A stretch of 18,369 nt of DNA from BM714 sp964484935 (lineage in GTDB: Bacteria; Bacillota; Clostridia; Peptostreptococcales; BM714), in NCBI GenBank assembly GCA_964484935.1, contig CAZAFW010000031.1, positions 1-18,369 of the forward strand, written 5' to 3'. The position numbers and the translations under genes are program-made. Under the pieces are notes generated by a model, which saw only the letters and a list, made by a program, of their open reading frames with translations, had not been told where the DNA came from and ran no database searches. The number at the start of each line of letters is the position of its first letter. Position 1 is the stretch's first letter. Positions 1 through 7,436 of the stretch are shown piece by piece.

Positions 1-5
1 TTTTC

Positions 6-395
6 TCATCTCCACACGACACCGTAGTTTTTTATATTTCTCGGCTTTTCCTTGAATGAGAAACCGTCTACATCGTCAATGTGGCAGAACCACATTCCTA
101 TGTTCTCCTTGGTGTTGTTGTACATTATTTCGGCGTTGCTGAGGTGAATGTAATCGCATATGCAGTTTTCCTCTTCACCGGGTTTTTCAACATCCCTGAA
201 AATAGAATTGAGGGAACTCTTGTTTATTTCATTTATGTTTTTGTTCTCTCTTATGAGCGAAAGAAACTCGTCCGCGCTTATAAGGTTTCCCTTGATTATC
301 AAGCCCTTGTTGTTGATAGTTACATAAAGATCCGCCAATCTTTCGTTTTCGCCGTTTATGGCTTTGTTTATTTCATAAATAAAATCATGCCTCAT
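6..395 (-). CDS. Small GvpU-like protein of unknown role (129 aa)
   Basis: This is a complete 129-residue soluble protein with no signal peptide or membrane segment. The ATG at 393-395 follows a GGGAGGG ribosome site with a 7-base gap, so the start is well supported. Residues about 22-45 form a short strand-rich stretch (VTINNKGLIIKGNLISADEF) followed by an acidic linker. The C-terminal part has 'YIHLSNAEI' and then 'IDDVDGFSF'. From memory of the family, gas-vesicle accessory proteins of the GvpU type share this order: a 'G.LIS..E(Y/F)' motif, then 'YIHL.NA', then 'VDGFS' at the end. The match is suggestive, not proven. No gas-vesicle structural gene (gvpA, gvpF/L, gvpN) is visible here, so a vesicle role cannot be inferred; such proteins may occur alone. 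It lies 99 bases downstream of the GGDEF/HD-GYP sensor gene on the same strand and appears to have its own promoter. Confidence 0.72.
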   Translation of the reverse strand: MRHDFIYEINKAINGENERLADLYVTINNKGLIIKGNLISADEFLSLIRENKNINEINKSSLNSIFRDVEKPGEEENCICDYIHLSNAEIMYNNTKENIGMWFCHIDDVDGFSFKEKPRNIKNYGVVWR

Positions 396-409
396 GTAAA
401 AACCCTCCC

Positions 410-423
410 AATATGATTATATT
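410..423 (-). promoter_or_regulatory. Candidate -10 region of the 129-aa gene, inside a short inverted repeat
   Basis: On the minus strand a perfect TATAAT (forward bases 416-421) lies about 20 bases upstream of the start codon at 395. It is embedded in AATAT-N4-ATATT (410-423), a 5-bp inverted repeat. No good -35 hexamer lies 16-18 bases further upstream, so this would be a weak or activator-dependent promoter. The short distance leaves room for a leader of only about 15 bases. The call rests on the -10 hexamer alone. Confidence 0.3.
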
Positions 424-494
424 TAGAGTTTCTACAATGATTACCATTTTCCTTCTTGTTTTAGAATATTGTTCCATTTTTTATAGATTTTCAA

Positions 495-2816
495 TCACTC
501 TTTCCCTTCTCTTTCAATCATCTCTATTAGAATATCAACTATGTCGGGATCAAACTGAGTTCCCGCGCAGCGCTTCAGTTCCTTGAGCGCGCTTTCCTTT
601 CCAACAGCATCCCTGTAGGGCCTGTCGCTCGTCATGGCGTCATATGCGTCAACAACAGAAAGAATCCTGCATTCAACCGGTATTTCATCACCTTTCAGTC
701 CAAATGGATAGCCCCTTCCGTCAAACCATTCATGATGCTTGTGTATCAAATCCGCCACATGCTCCAAATCGGGCATGGAGTTGGCTATCCTGTAGCCTAT
801 TTCGGAATGCTTTTTCATCTCCTCGAACTCGATTGCTGAAAGGGCTCCCGGCTTAAGCAGTATGCTGTCCCTTATGCCGATTTTTCCTATGTCGTGGAAT
901 TTGGCCAGGAAGGCGAGTCTGTTGAGCACACTTTCCCTAAATCCAAGTCTTTGGCCAATTTTTACGCAATAGTCCTCAAGCCTTCTGGCATGGGCTTCCG
1001 TCTCGTAGCTCCTGGCTTCAAGCATGTTTGTCAAAAGGGAAATGTCCCCTTTGTTTCTGGTGTACCTGTGGCTGGTTTTTTCCCTGTACATCTCGTCATC
1101 GGCAAACTTGTAAAGCTCCCTCATGCTTTCTCCGTCGACATAGCGGAGGGCGTAGCCTATGGAAAGGCTTGTCGGTACAAATGAATACTTCCCATTCTTC
1201 TTCTTCAAGTCAGTCTTTATCTTTTGTTTCAATTCTTCCAACTGGCTCAATGTCGAATCTTTCAAAATGATTGAAAATTCATCTCCGCCTATTCTTGCAA
1301 GAACCGCACCTTGCGGCAAATTGGTCTTAAGCACTTCCGCAACCAGCTTGAGGTACTGATCACCCGACACATGCCCCAAGATGTCATTGTAGAGTTTCAG
1401 TGCGTCGACATCGCAAACCAGGACGGCAAAATTCCCTTTTTCCTTTTCCATCCTGTCAATCTCACGTTCAAAATAATTGCGGTTGTATATTCCTGTAAGC
1501 GAATCCTTTATTCCCAATTCATACAATTTCCTTTTGGAAACATTCAATTCCGTTATGTCCCTTATGAGAATCAATATCATCTCTTCGTTTATCCAGGCCA
1601 GCCTAATCTCATACTGCAAGTCCAAACCCATCTCCTCAAGGCTGCATTCGAAATTCATCGTTTCTCTCGATTCCGTTTCATTTATATCGCTCTTAAAATT
1701 TATTGGCTCTCCCCTTTTGATAAATTCTGCCAGCTTGCCCCTGTACTCTTTTGCCAACCCCGGAGGGAAAATTTCTTCCAATGACTTTCCGCCAAATTCC
1801 ATCCCCGTAAAGGCTTTTGCCTTCTCGAGCTCTATCATGTTTTCAACGAAAACACCATCACGGTTTAAGACAAACATCATGTCGGGTATTGAATCCAACA
1901 CCGCCTCCAGCCTTTCCGTCAAATCCCTCTTGTCGACAAGAGCCGACTCAAGCTTCCTTGTTTTGTCCCTGACCTGTTTTCTTGAATAAAGGCTTACGCT
2001 AAAACTCATAATTAGAAGCGCTGCCAACCCCATTGCCACAATGAATATAATTCTTTCGGTCTCTTCGCTTATTCCCGCGCTTTTCCCCTGCCATTTTTCA
2101 TATATTTCTTCTTCCTCCGACTCTTCAATCAAGTTGAATCCGAAATTAATGAAGGTCAAGAGCTTTGTGTCTCCCTTTTTAATCGCCCGGTAGAATTGAT
2201 TGGAATACAAGGAATCCGTATGCCGGAACTCCTCATGCAGACCGAGTTTGTATAGAAAATATTGCGCGGGCCGATTGTCCATTATGAACAAGGCAACTTC
2301 GCTGCTACCCGCAGCATTTACTATATCCTCGTAGCTCTCGTACTCTAAAATTTTATCCAACCCGTGCTCTTTCATTATTTCTATTGAATAATCGCCTTTT
2401 TTTGCGGCTACGGAAAAAGCCCTGGCCGATTCAATATCCTTTATGCCCGAAATGTTCCTATGGAAGTAAAGGGCTGTGTCAATCTGTGCATAGGGCATTG
2501 TGAAGTCGTAAAGCTTTTCCCTTTTTTCATTCTTAAAAATGGTATCTATAACATCGAACCTTCCCTCTTGCATCTCCTCTTGGGCAAGCCCCCAGTCCAT
2601 ACCCGATATCTCCACCTGTCTTCCGGTTTTTTCTTCAAATAATTTCCACATGTCCACGCTTATGCCTGCAAGTTCTCCTTGGTCGTTTCTGAAGGCATAG
2701 GGAGGGTAGTTGTCGTCCATTACAACGCGCAGAGGCTCCTCTCCCGCATTTGCCGAAAGTAAAATTACCGCAACTATCAAGATGGCCATGATAAAAACTA
2801 TTGATATCCTTTTCAT
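495..2816 (-). CDS. Membrane sensor with SBP-PAS-GGDEF-HD-GYP domains (cyclic-di-GMP turnover)
   Basis: This is a 773-residue sensor enzyme. The ATG at 2814-2816 is chosen over an in-frame GTG at 2861 because GAAAGGG lies 7 bases upstream and the protein then begins directly with a signal/anchor segment (MKRISIVFIMAILIV). Domains in order: an extracytoplasmic amino-acid-type substrate-binding domain (SBP_bac_3, about 30-245, with 'DDNYPPYAF' and 'KREKLYDFTMPY'); a membrane helix (about 253-275); a PAS-like domain (about 300-420); GGDEF with an intact GGDEF at 510-514; and HD-GYP with H641-D642 and HHE at 694-696 followed by DGRGYP. GGDEF domains make cyclic-di-GMP from GTP and HD-GYP domains hydrolyse it, so the protein could do both. 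The usual inhibitory RxxD site ahead of GGDEF is absent (PQGA stands there). The ligand is unknown. It lies 112 bases downstream of the helicase gene with no clear terminator between, so read-through is possible. Confidence 0.93.
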   Translation of the reverse strand: MKRISIVFIMAILIVAVILLSANAGEEPLRVVMDDNYPPYAFRNDQGELAGISVDMWKLFEEKTGRQVEISGMDWGLAQEEMQEGRFDVIDTIFKNEKREKLYDFTMPYAQIDTALYFHRNISGIKDIESARAFSVAAKKGDYSIEIMKEHGLDKILEYESYEDIVNAAGSSEVALFIMDNRPAQYFLYKLGLHEEFRHTDSLYSNQFYRAIKKGDTKLLTFINFGFNLIEESEEEEIYEKWQGKSAGISEETERIIFIVAMGLAALLIMSFSVSLYSRKQVRDKTRKLESALVDKRDLTERLEAVLDSIPDMMFVLNRDGVFVENMIELEKAKAFTGMEFGGKSLEEIFPPGLAKEYRGKLAEFIKRGEPINFKSDINETESRETMNFECSLEEMGLDLQYEIRLAWINEEMILILIRDITELNVSKRKLYELGIKDSLTGIYNRNYFEREIDRMEKEKGNFAVLVCDVDALKLYNDILGHVSGDQYLKLVAEVLKTNLPQGAVLARIGGDEFSIILKDSTLSQLEELKQKIKTDLKKKNGKYSFVPTSLSIGYALRYVDGESMRELYKFADDEMYREKTSHRYTRNKGDISLLTNMLEARSYETEAHARRLEDYCVKIGQRLGFRESVLNRLAFLAKFHDIGKIGIRDSILLKPGALSAIEFEEMKKHSEIGYRIANSMPDLEHVADLIHKHHEWFDGRGYPFGLKGDEIPVECRILSVVDAYDAMTSDRPYRDAVGKESALKELKRCAGTQFDPDIVDILIEMIEREGKE

Positions 2817-2928
2817 TTCAAACCCTTTCTTGTGATTGCCCTGACTACTTACATATTTCACAACGCCTTAAATATCCTTGCGCATTGTGTTCTTGTTAAC
2901 AATTGCTTCAAACACGCACTTATTTCTC

Positions 2929-5166
2929 TTAAATCTGAATAAGTCTACTTTGCAATATGATGCTGATTTTGAAAGCCTTGGTATTGCCGTCAATTCTTAT
3001 GGAAACCTTGTCTTCTAAATTGTCTACTTTCTCAATTACGCCCGGGCCAAACTTATTCACAAAAACTCTCTTTCCCTTTTTCAATTCATCCGTTTCTGCA
3101 ACAAACTTCATTCCAGGCTCCGGCACGCGTTTCATGGCTAATTTCTTGTATAACTCATCTAAATCATTCGCTTCAGGCTTTGCATTTCCATAAAACGCTC
3201 CGGCAGATTTTACAATAGATATTCTCTCTGTCTCAGGATGATATTTCTCTGCATTGCTTATTTCAATTGTTTTCTTCTCTTTTTTTGGCAATGCAATTCC
3301 TGTTTCAATAAGAAACTCAGATGGAGTAGCATCATTTTCACCATAAAAATTTCTTGGCGACAGAAAACACAACCTGCTCTTTGCCCTCGTTCCCGCCACA
3401 TAGAAGAGGCATCGCTCCTCTTCCAATGACCCCCCTGAAAGTCCGCTTCCATTTGTCGCCGCATGGAATGGGAACTCGTCTTCCACTAAGTCTATTACAT
3501 AGACGCTGTCAAACTCAAGCCCCTTGACTGAATGCACAGCGGACAGACTGACACCGGCACTTCCATCCATGTTTGCAATGGCTGTCCAAAAGCCTCTGAG
3601 TCGATTGCAATACTGAATAGGCGTTTCATTCCCTACAATCATATCCTTCATTATGTTGAACATGGCCTTGCTGGAGTTTTTTCTATAGCCGTAAGCATCG
3701 CCTGCATCGTCGAGATATTCCGCATATCCCCATCCATCCTCTAATGCCTCAAATAAATTTCGAACCGGCATGTGTTTTAATCGCCTAATTTCCTGCAATC
3801 TTTTACTTACTCTTTCTTTGTTTTTCTTTCCGGAAACCGAATTTCGTATATTTGACTCTGTTAAACCTCCGTTTTTAACAAGGCTTTCCATACTCCCCTT
3901 CTTTATAAATAGACCCATCTTATGATAAACATGCCTAAAAGATTTTATATCCAAAGGGTTGTCTACAATCTTGCAAAAGGATATTACATCCTTGAAAACA
4001 CTTTTCCCGAAGAATTCTTTAATACGGCTTTTTTCTATATTAAAGTGTATATTGCTCATCCAAAGCTCATGAGCCATCAAAAATCCGGAGCGGTTACGGC
4101 GATAAATCACAGCTGCTGTTTGGCCATCATTTAGCGCATGCAACTCTTTTGCTATCAGCCTGTTTTGCTCAAGCACAGATTCCGGGATTTCTATTCTTAC
4201 GGGTTCCCCTTCTTCCTTGTCTGTTGTCATGGTCTTTTCGTATCTATTCTCGTTTATGCCAATGACATTGTTCATCGCTCGCACTATATGTTTCGTTGAG
4301 CGATAATTCTTTTCAAGCCTCATTATATCCGCCCCCGCGTGGCGTCTGCCGAATTCTAGCATGTAGCCGGGAGCGGCTCCTCTCCAGCCGTAGATGCTCT
4401 GATCCTCGTCACCACACATCAGCAGATTATCCGACCGGCTTGCGAGCAGGCTGAATATCTCATGCTGCAGCTTTGAGGTGTCCTGAGCCTCATCTATCTG
4501 ATAGTAGTCGTAGGAATCCTGGTAAAACCTCAAACACTCCGGATTATCCCTAAGCAAACAATGGGCCATTTGAAGCATGTCGTCAAAATCAATAAGACTG
4601 TTTTCTATCTTTAAATTCTCGTAGCATTCAAGTACCTTGTCGAAGCCGTCAATCTGATCGTTGAGTCCCAAAATTTCTTCATCATCAAGCATTGAATTTT
4701 TAGCGTATCCAATCAATACTGCTGTTTCTTTGACCTTTTCGGAATCGGCATATTTATTAACCAATTTGAATGCATCTCCAACAATCTGTTCCTGTGACGG
4801 AAAACCCCGGGTTCCCAGAATATTTACCGTCCTTATGTTCTCACTGTCAAACTTATTTATACATCTGTTTGCAAAGCTGTGGATTGTCGAAAACTCCGGT
4901 TCTAGCTGACTGCGTGAAAATATTGTAGAATAGCGATTCTTCATATCAATGGCAGAAGCTCTGCTGAAGGTAACCGAAAGAATCCTTCGCGGGTCTACGC
5001 CGTGTTTCTCAACAAGAAATCCGGTGCGGCACATCATAGTTGTAGTCTTTCCCGAACCGGGAACCGCTATGGCCAGTATAGGCCCATCTTTATGACTTGC
5101 AACTCTCCTTTGCCCCTCATTCAACACTATTTTGTTTTTTTCCTTCAATATCTTAAAAAAATCCAT
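2929..5166 (-). CDS. UvrD/PcrA-like superfamily 1 DNA helicase
   Basis: This 745-residue ATP-dependent DNA helicase is probably a 3'-5' translocase in repair or recombination. Visible motifs in order: Q-motif region 'LNEGQRRVA' (15-23), Walker A 'VPGSGKTT' with K40, Walker B 'DEAQD' (225-229), motif III 'GDEDQSIYGWRG', motif IV 'LEKNYRST', motif V 'HSVKGLEFDSVYV', and motif VI 'FYVAGTRAK' with R594. The C-terminus ('GKRVFVNKFGPGVIEKV') resembles the Tudor-like tail of PcrA/UvrD that contacts RNA polymerase. Total length is normal for PcrA, but motif Ia reads 'TFSRASAIDM' instead of the common 'TFTNKAAxEM', and motif VI has AGT for the usual ALT. It is therefore probably a divergent paralogue and not the housekeeping PcrA. 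AAAGG lies 7 bases before the ATG. It is the third gene of the rmuC cluster, separated from the 127-aa gene by 62 bases holding a stem-loop. Confidence 0.93.
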   Translation of the reverse strand: MDFFKILKEKNKIVLNEGQRRVASHKDGPILAIAVPGSGKTTTMMCRTGFLVEKHGVDPRRILSVTFSRASAIDMKNRYSTIFSRSQLEPEFSTIHSFANRCINKFDSENIRTVNILGTRGFPSQEQIVGDAFKLVNKYADSEKVKETAVLIGYAKNSMLDDEEILGLNDQIDGFDKVLECYENLKIENSLIDFDDMLQMAHCLLRDNPECLRFYQDSYDYYQIDEAQDTSKLQHEIFSLLASRSDNLLMCGDEDQSIYGWRGAAPGYMLEFGRRHAGADIMRLEKNYRSTKHIVRAMNNVIGINENRYEKTMTTDKEEGEPVRIEIPESVLEQNRLIAKELHALNDGQTAAVIYRRNRSGFLMAHELWMSNIHFNIEKSRIKEFFGKSVFKDVISFCKIVDNPLDIKSFRHVYHKMGLFIKKGSMESLVKNGGLTESNIRNSVSGKKNKERVSKRLQEIRRLKHMPVRNLFEALEDGWGYAEYLDDAGDAYGYRKNSSKAMFNIMKDMIVGNETPIQYCNRLRGFWTAIANMDGSAGVSLSAVHSVKGLEFDSVYVIDLVEDEFPFHAATNGSGLSGGSLEEERCLFYVAGTRAKSRLCFLSPRNFYGENDATPSEFLIETGIALPKKEKKTIEISNAEKYHPETERISIVKSAGAFYGNAKPEANDLDELYKKLAMKRVPEPGMKFVAETDELKKGKRVFVNKFGPGVIEKVDNLEDKVSIRIDGNTKAFKISIILQSRLIQI

Positions 5167-5180
5167 CTTTTTACCTTTCT

Positions 5181-5217
5181 AATCAACGAAATGGGGACGG
5201 GGGCTATATCGTTGATT
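5181..5217. repeat. Stem-loop with G-rich loop ahead of the helicase gene
   Basis: Perfect 9-bp arms AATCAACGA (5181-5189) and TCGTTGATT (5209-5217) enclose a 19-base loop, AATGGGGACGGGGGCTATA. It fills most of the 62-base gap between the 127-aa gene and the helicase gene. No T-run follows it in the direction of transcription, so it does not look like a standard terminator. It could be a REP-like palindrome, an mRNA stability element or an attenuator; only the structure itself is seen. Confidence 0.6.
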
Positions 5218-5228
5218 TTCAAAATGTA

Positions 5229-5612
5229 TTATTTTCTAGTATATTTATCTAATCCATTCATCCATTTATTTGTTCTGTCCGGAATCAGCTCCACTGTCTC
5301 CATCAATTCCTCAACATCCCTTTTAAGCATCATTGTCTTGTCTACAATGCAAATTTGTCTGTCTCCATTTTGCTCAACAAATCCGTCCTTGCTTCTATGA
5401 AATTCCTCTTCGTATCTAATAAAGGTTTCATCCAGCCCGGAACCTTCAATATACTTTTCCATAATCTGCTTGCCGGCACTTAAGGCCGTTGTATATGCAA
5501 TGACCTCTCCCGCAGCGTTATAAGCTACCACATAGCTTTTACCTTTTGAAAAAAAACCAAATTCTTTCCCTGTCTTCTTATTCGTAATTGGCAAAGCATC
5601 TAAAATCCCCAT
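5229..5612 (-). CDS. Unrecognised 127-aa protein between rmuC and the helicase gene
   Basis: I do not recognise this family. The ATG at 5610-5612 is preferred over an in-frame GTG at 5636 because GGGAGG sits 9 bases ahead of it; this gives 127 residues. The protein is soluble, with no signal peptide or membrane helix. Residues about 10-45 alternate in a strand-like way with 'GFFSKGKSYVVAYNAAGEVIAY', suggesting a small beta sheet. A helical region follows ('AGKQIMEKYI'), then another strand-like segment ('RQICIVDKTMML') and a charged helical tail. It starts only 27 bases after the rmuC stop codon, so it is almost certainly co-transcribed with rmuC and precedes the helicase gene. That context suggests a DNA-repair-related accessory role, which is inference only. 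Confidence 0.78.
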   Translation of the reverse strand: MGILDALPITNKKTGKEFGFFSKGKSYVVAYNAAGEVIAYTTALSAGKQIMEKYIEGSGLDETFIRYEEEFHRSKDGFVEQNGDRQICIVDKTMMLKRDVEELMETVELIPDRTNKWMNGLDKYTRK

Positions 5613-5639
5613 AATTTCAATCCTCCCTATGTCCACAAA

Positions 5640-7193
5640 TCATTCAGCGCTTTCCGCAACGCGAAGCGGCCGTTCTCTGTTTTCAGAATAATTGACCAGC
5701 CCCTCCGGCAATTCTTTTTTTGTCTTGAGTCCCAATTCTTTAAGCTTTGTAGTTTGACGCACAAGATTGTCATTGCCTGTATACAATTGCTTGTAAGCAT
5801 CTTTATATCTATCCTGCGCCTTGTCTATAGACTTGCCCACCAATTCCAAGTTGTCCACAAAACCCACAAATTTGTCATAAAGCTTTGCTCCCCGGTCCGC
5901 AATCTCAAGAGCGTTCCTATTCTGATACTCGCGTTTCCAGAGATCGACTATTATTTTCAGCGTAGTAATCAGGTTTGTTGGATTAATGAGAAGTATTCTC
6001 TTGTCATAGGCAAAATTCCACAATTCGGGATCCCCTTCCAAAGCGGCTATGTAGGCAGGCTCGCTTGGGACGAACATCATTACAAAATCCAAGGATTTGT
6101 CATAATCGTCGTATCCCTTTGTGCTTAGTGAAACGATATGGTTCCTTATAGCCCTGACATGGGCATCAAGCTCTATCTTCTGTGCATCAGCATCCTCGGC
6201 AGCATTGTAGCGTGAATAGGCATTCAGCGAAACCTTCGAGTCAATTATGACATTCCTGTTGTCGGGGTATTTTATTACCGCATCAGGACGCATTTTCTTT
6301 CCTTCAGAATCGGACCTCAGCGCATTGCCTTTTTCATCCTTCAGTTCCATTTCCATAAAATATTGCTCGTTTTTACGAAGACCCGAGCGCTCCAGTATGC
6401 TTTCCAGAATCATCTCCCCCCAGCATCCCTGGGTTTTCGCCTCTCCCTTTAGCGCCCTCGTCAAATTCCTAGCTTCTTCGCTTATAACTTGATTTAGCTC
6501 AGATAGCTCCTTGACCTTTTCACCCAAGGAAAACCTTTCCTTCGACTCGCTGCTGTATACATCATTCACCTGCTTCTTGAAGTCTTCTATGTTTTGTCCC
6601 AAGGGGTCTAATATGGTCTTCATGTTTGTTTTATTAAGCTGGGTAAATTTTTCGCTTTTATTTTCAAATATTTTGTTTGCAATGTTCTCGAATTCTGTAT
6701 TGAACTTATTGCCGATTTCTTCAATTTCGGCCTTTTGGGTTTCAAGTTTTTCGCCAAGCGCTTTATTGTTTGCCTCTGCGGCAGCAAGCGCCTTATCACT
6801 CTTTTGAATCTCTATTTTCGCCGCTTCCAGTTCTTCGCTCCGCTTCTTAATCTCTACATTCTTTTCCTCTATGGTTTTGCTTGCAGCCTTATAGTTGGCT
6901 CTTGCAGTTGCCAATTCACAATTCAATGAAATCGTTTGTCTTTCCTTATCCGCAACATCCATTTTCAGCAATCCAATTTCCTTTTCCTTCTCGCTTACCC
7001 TATTTACGGTTGCCTGCAGCTTGGCATCCGATGTTGCCTTATGGGTTTCGTAAGCGATTTCAATTTCTTTATATGTTCTTTCAGCATCTTCCTTAGCTCT
7101 TTGCACCGCAACATTTAATTTTGCCTTCGCTCTAAGTCCTCCTACAATAAGGCCTATTGAAATGCCAAGAATAACACCAATAATTATTTCCAT
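5640..7193 (-). CDS. rmuC: RmuC-family protein (DNA recombination)
   Basis: This 517-residue RmuC-family protein belongs to a group linked to DNA recombination; E. coli RmuC restrains inversions at short inverted repeats. The ATG at 7191-7193 is chosen over an upstream in-frame start at 7268 because GGGAG lies 9 bases before it and translation then begins at the usual N-terminal membrane anchor (MEIIIGVILGISIGLIVGG). A long coiled coil follows (about 25-190, rich in A, E and K). The conserved nuclease-like RmuC domain (about 225-490) shows 'GCWGEMILESILERSGL', 'RPDAVIKYP', 'IIDSKVSL' (D318, K320), 'FVMMFVPSEPAY' (370-381) and 'NPTNLITTLKIIVDLW'. The acidic residues and the DSK motif fit a restriction-endonuclease-like fold. 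It is the promoter-proximal gene of a cluster with the 127-aa protein and the UvrD-like helicase. Confidence 0.95.
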   Translation of the reverse strand: MEIIIGVILGISIGLIVGGLRAKAKLNVAVQRAKEDAERTYKEIEIAYETHKATSDAKLQATVNRVSEKEKEIGLLKMDVADKERQTISLNCELATARANYKAASKTIEEKNVEIKKRSEELEAAKIEIQKSDKALAAAEANNKALGEKLETQKAEIEEIGNKFNTEFENIANKIFENKSEKFTQLNKTNMKTILDPLGQNIEDFKKQVNDVYSSESKERFSLGEKVKELSELNQVISEEARNLTRALKGEAKTQGCWGEMILESILERSGLRKNEQYFMEMELKDEKGNALRSDSEGKKMRPDAVIKYPDNRNVIIDSKVSLNAYSRYNAAEDADAQKIELDAHVRAIRNHIVSLSTKGYDDYDKSLDFVMMFVPSEPAYIAALEGDPELWNFAYDKRILLINPTNLITTLKIIVDLWKREYQNRNALEIADRGAKLYDKFVGFVDNLELVGKSIDKAQDRYKDAYKQLYTGNDNLVRQTTKLKELGLKTKKELPEGLVNYSENRERPLRVAESAE

Positions 7194-7258
7194 AATCCGA
7201 TTCTCCCTTCCCCTTTTTACTACATCGCACTTTATATTAAAGCCTTGTTTATGTATTG

Positions 7259-7267
7259 ATTTTACCA
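7259..7267 (-). promoter_or_regulatory. Candidate extended -10 promoter of the rmuC cluster
   Basis: On the minus strand TGGTAAAAT (forward 7259-7267) fits an extended -10 (TGn plus TAAAAT). It would place the transcript start near 7252, giving a leader of about 60 bases before the rmuC ATG at 7193. No convincing -35 hexamer is present, which is acceptable for extended -10 promoters. It is the best candidate for the three-gene unit but is unproven. Confidence 0.35.
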
Positions 7268-7370
7268 TAACAGCATAATTGCAGCCGGATAAACCCGAAA
7301 ATAAAAACTTGGCGTCCTTTCTCCAAACATGCCTGTAATTATGATGCTTTTCACTTTTTTTATGTTCTTA

Positions 7371-7401
7371 TTGCGTATTTTAATGTTCTTTTAGGTATAA
7401 T
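7371..7401 (+). promoter_or_regulatory. Promoter of the MEDS-PAS-HD-GYP gene
   Basis: A perfect -10 TATAAT at 7396-7401 lies 19 bases after TTGCGT (7371-7376), a moderate -35. The spacing is slightly long. Transcription would start near 7408, about 30 bases before the TTG start codon. The surrounding sequence is T-rich. Confidence 0.5.
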
Positions 7402-7422
7402 GAAAATAATATTCAAAATATC

Positions 7423-7428
7423 AGGAGG
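7423..7428 (+). promoter_or_regulatory. Ribosome binding site that decides a TTG start
   Basis: A perfect AGGAGG occupies 7423-7428. The first in-frame candidate start, GTG at 7428, overlaps this site and cannot be used with it. The TTG at 7437 lies 8 bases downstream, the ideal gap. A second GTG at 7440 would be 11 bases away and is less likely. Confidence 0.75.
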
Positions 7429-7436
7429 TGAAAAGA

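Noticed and set aside
2893..2902. TTGTTAACAA, a perfect 10-base palindrome between the helicase and sensor genes
   Set aside because: It is too short and AT-rich to call an operator, and no paired -10/-35 set nearby makes it meaningful.
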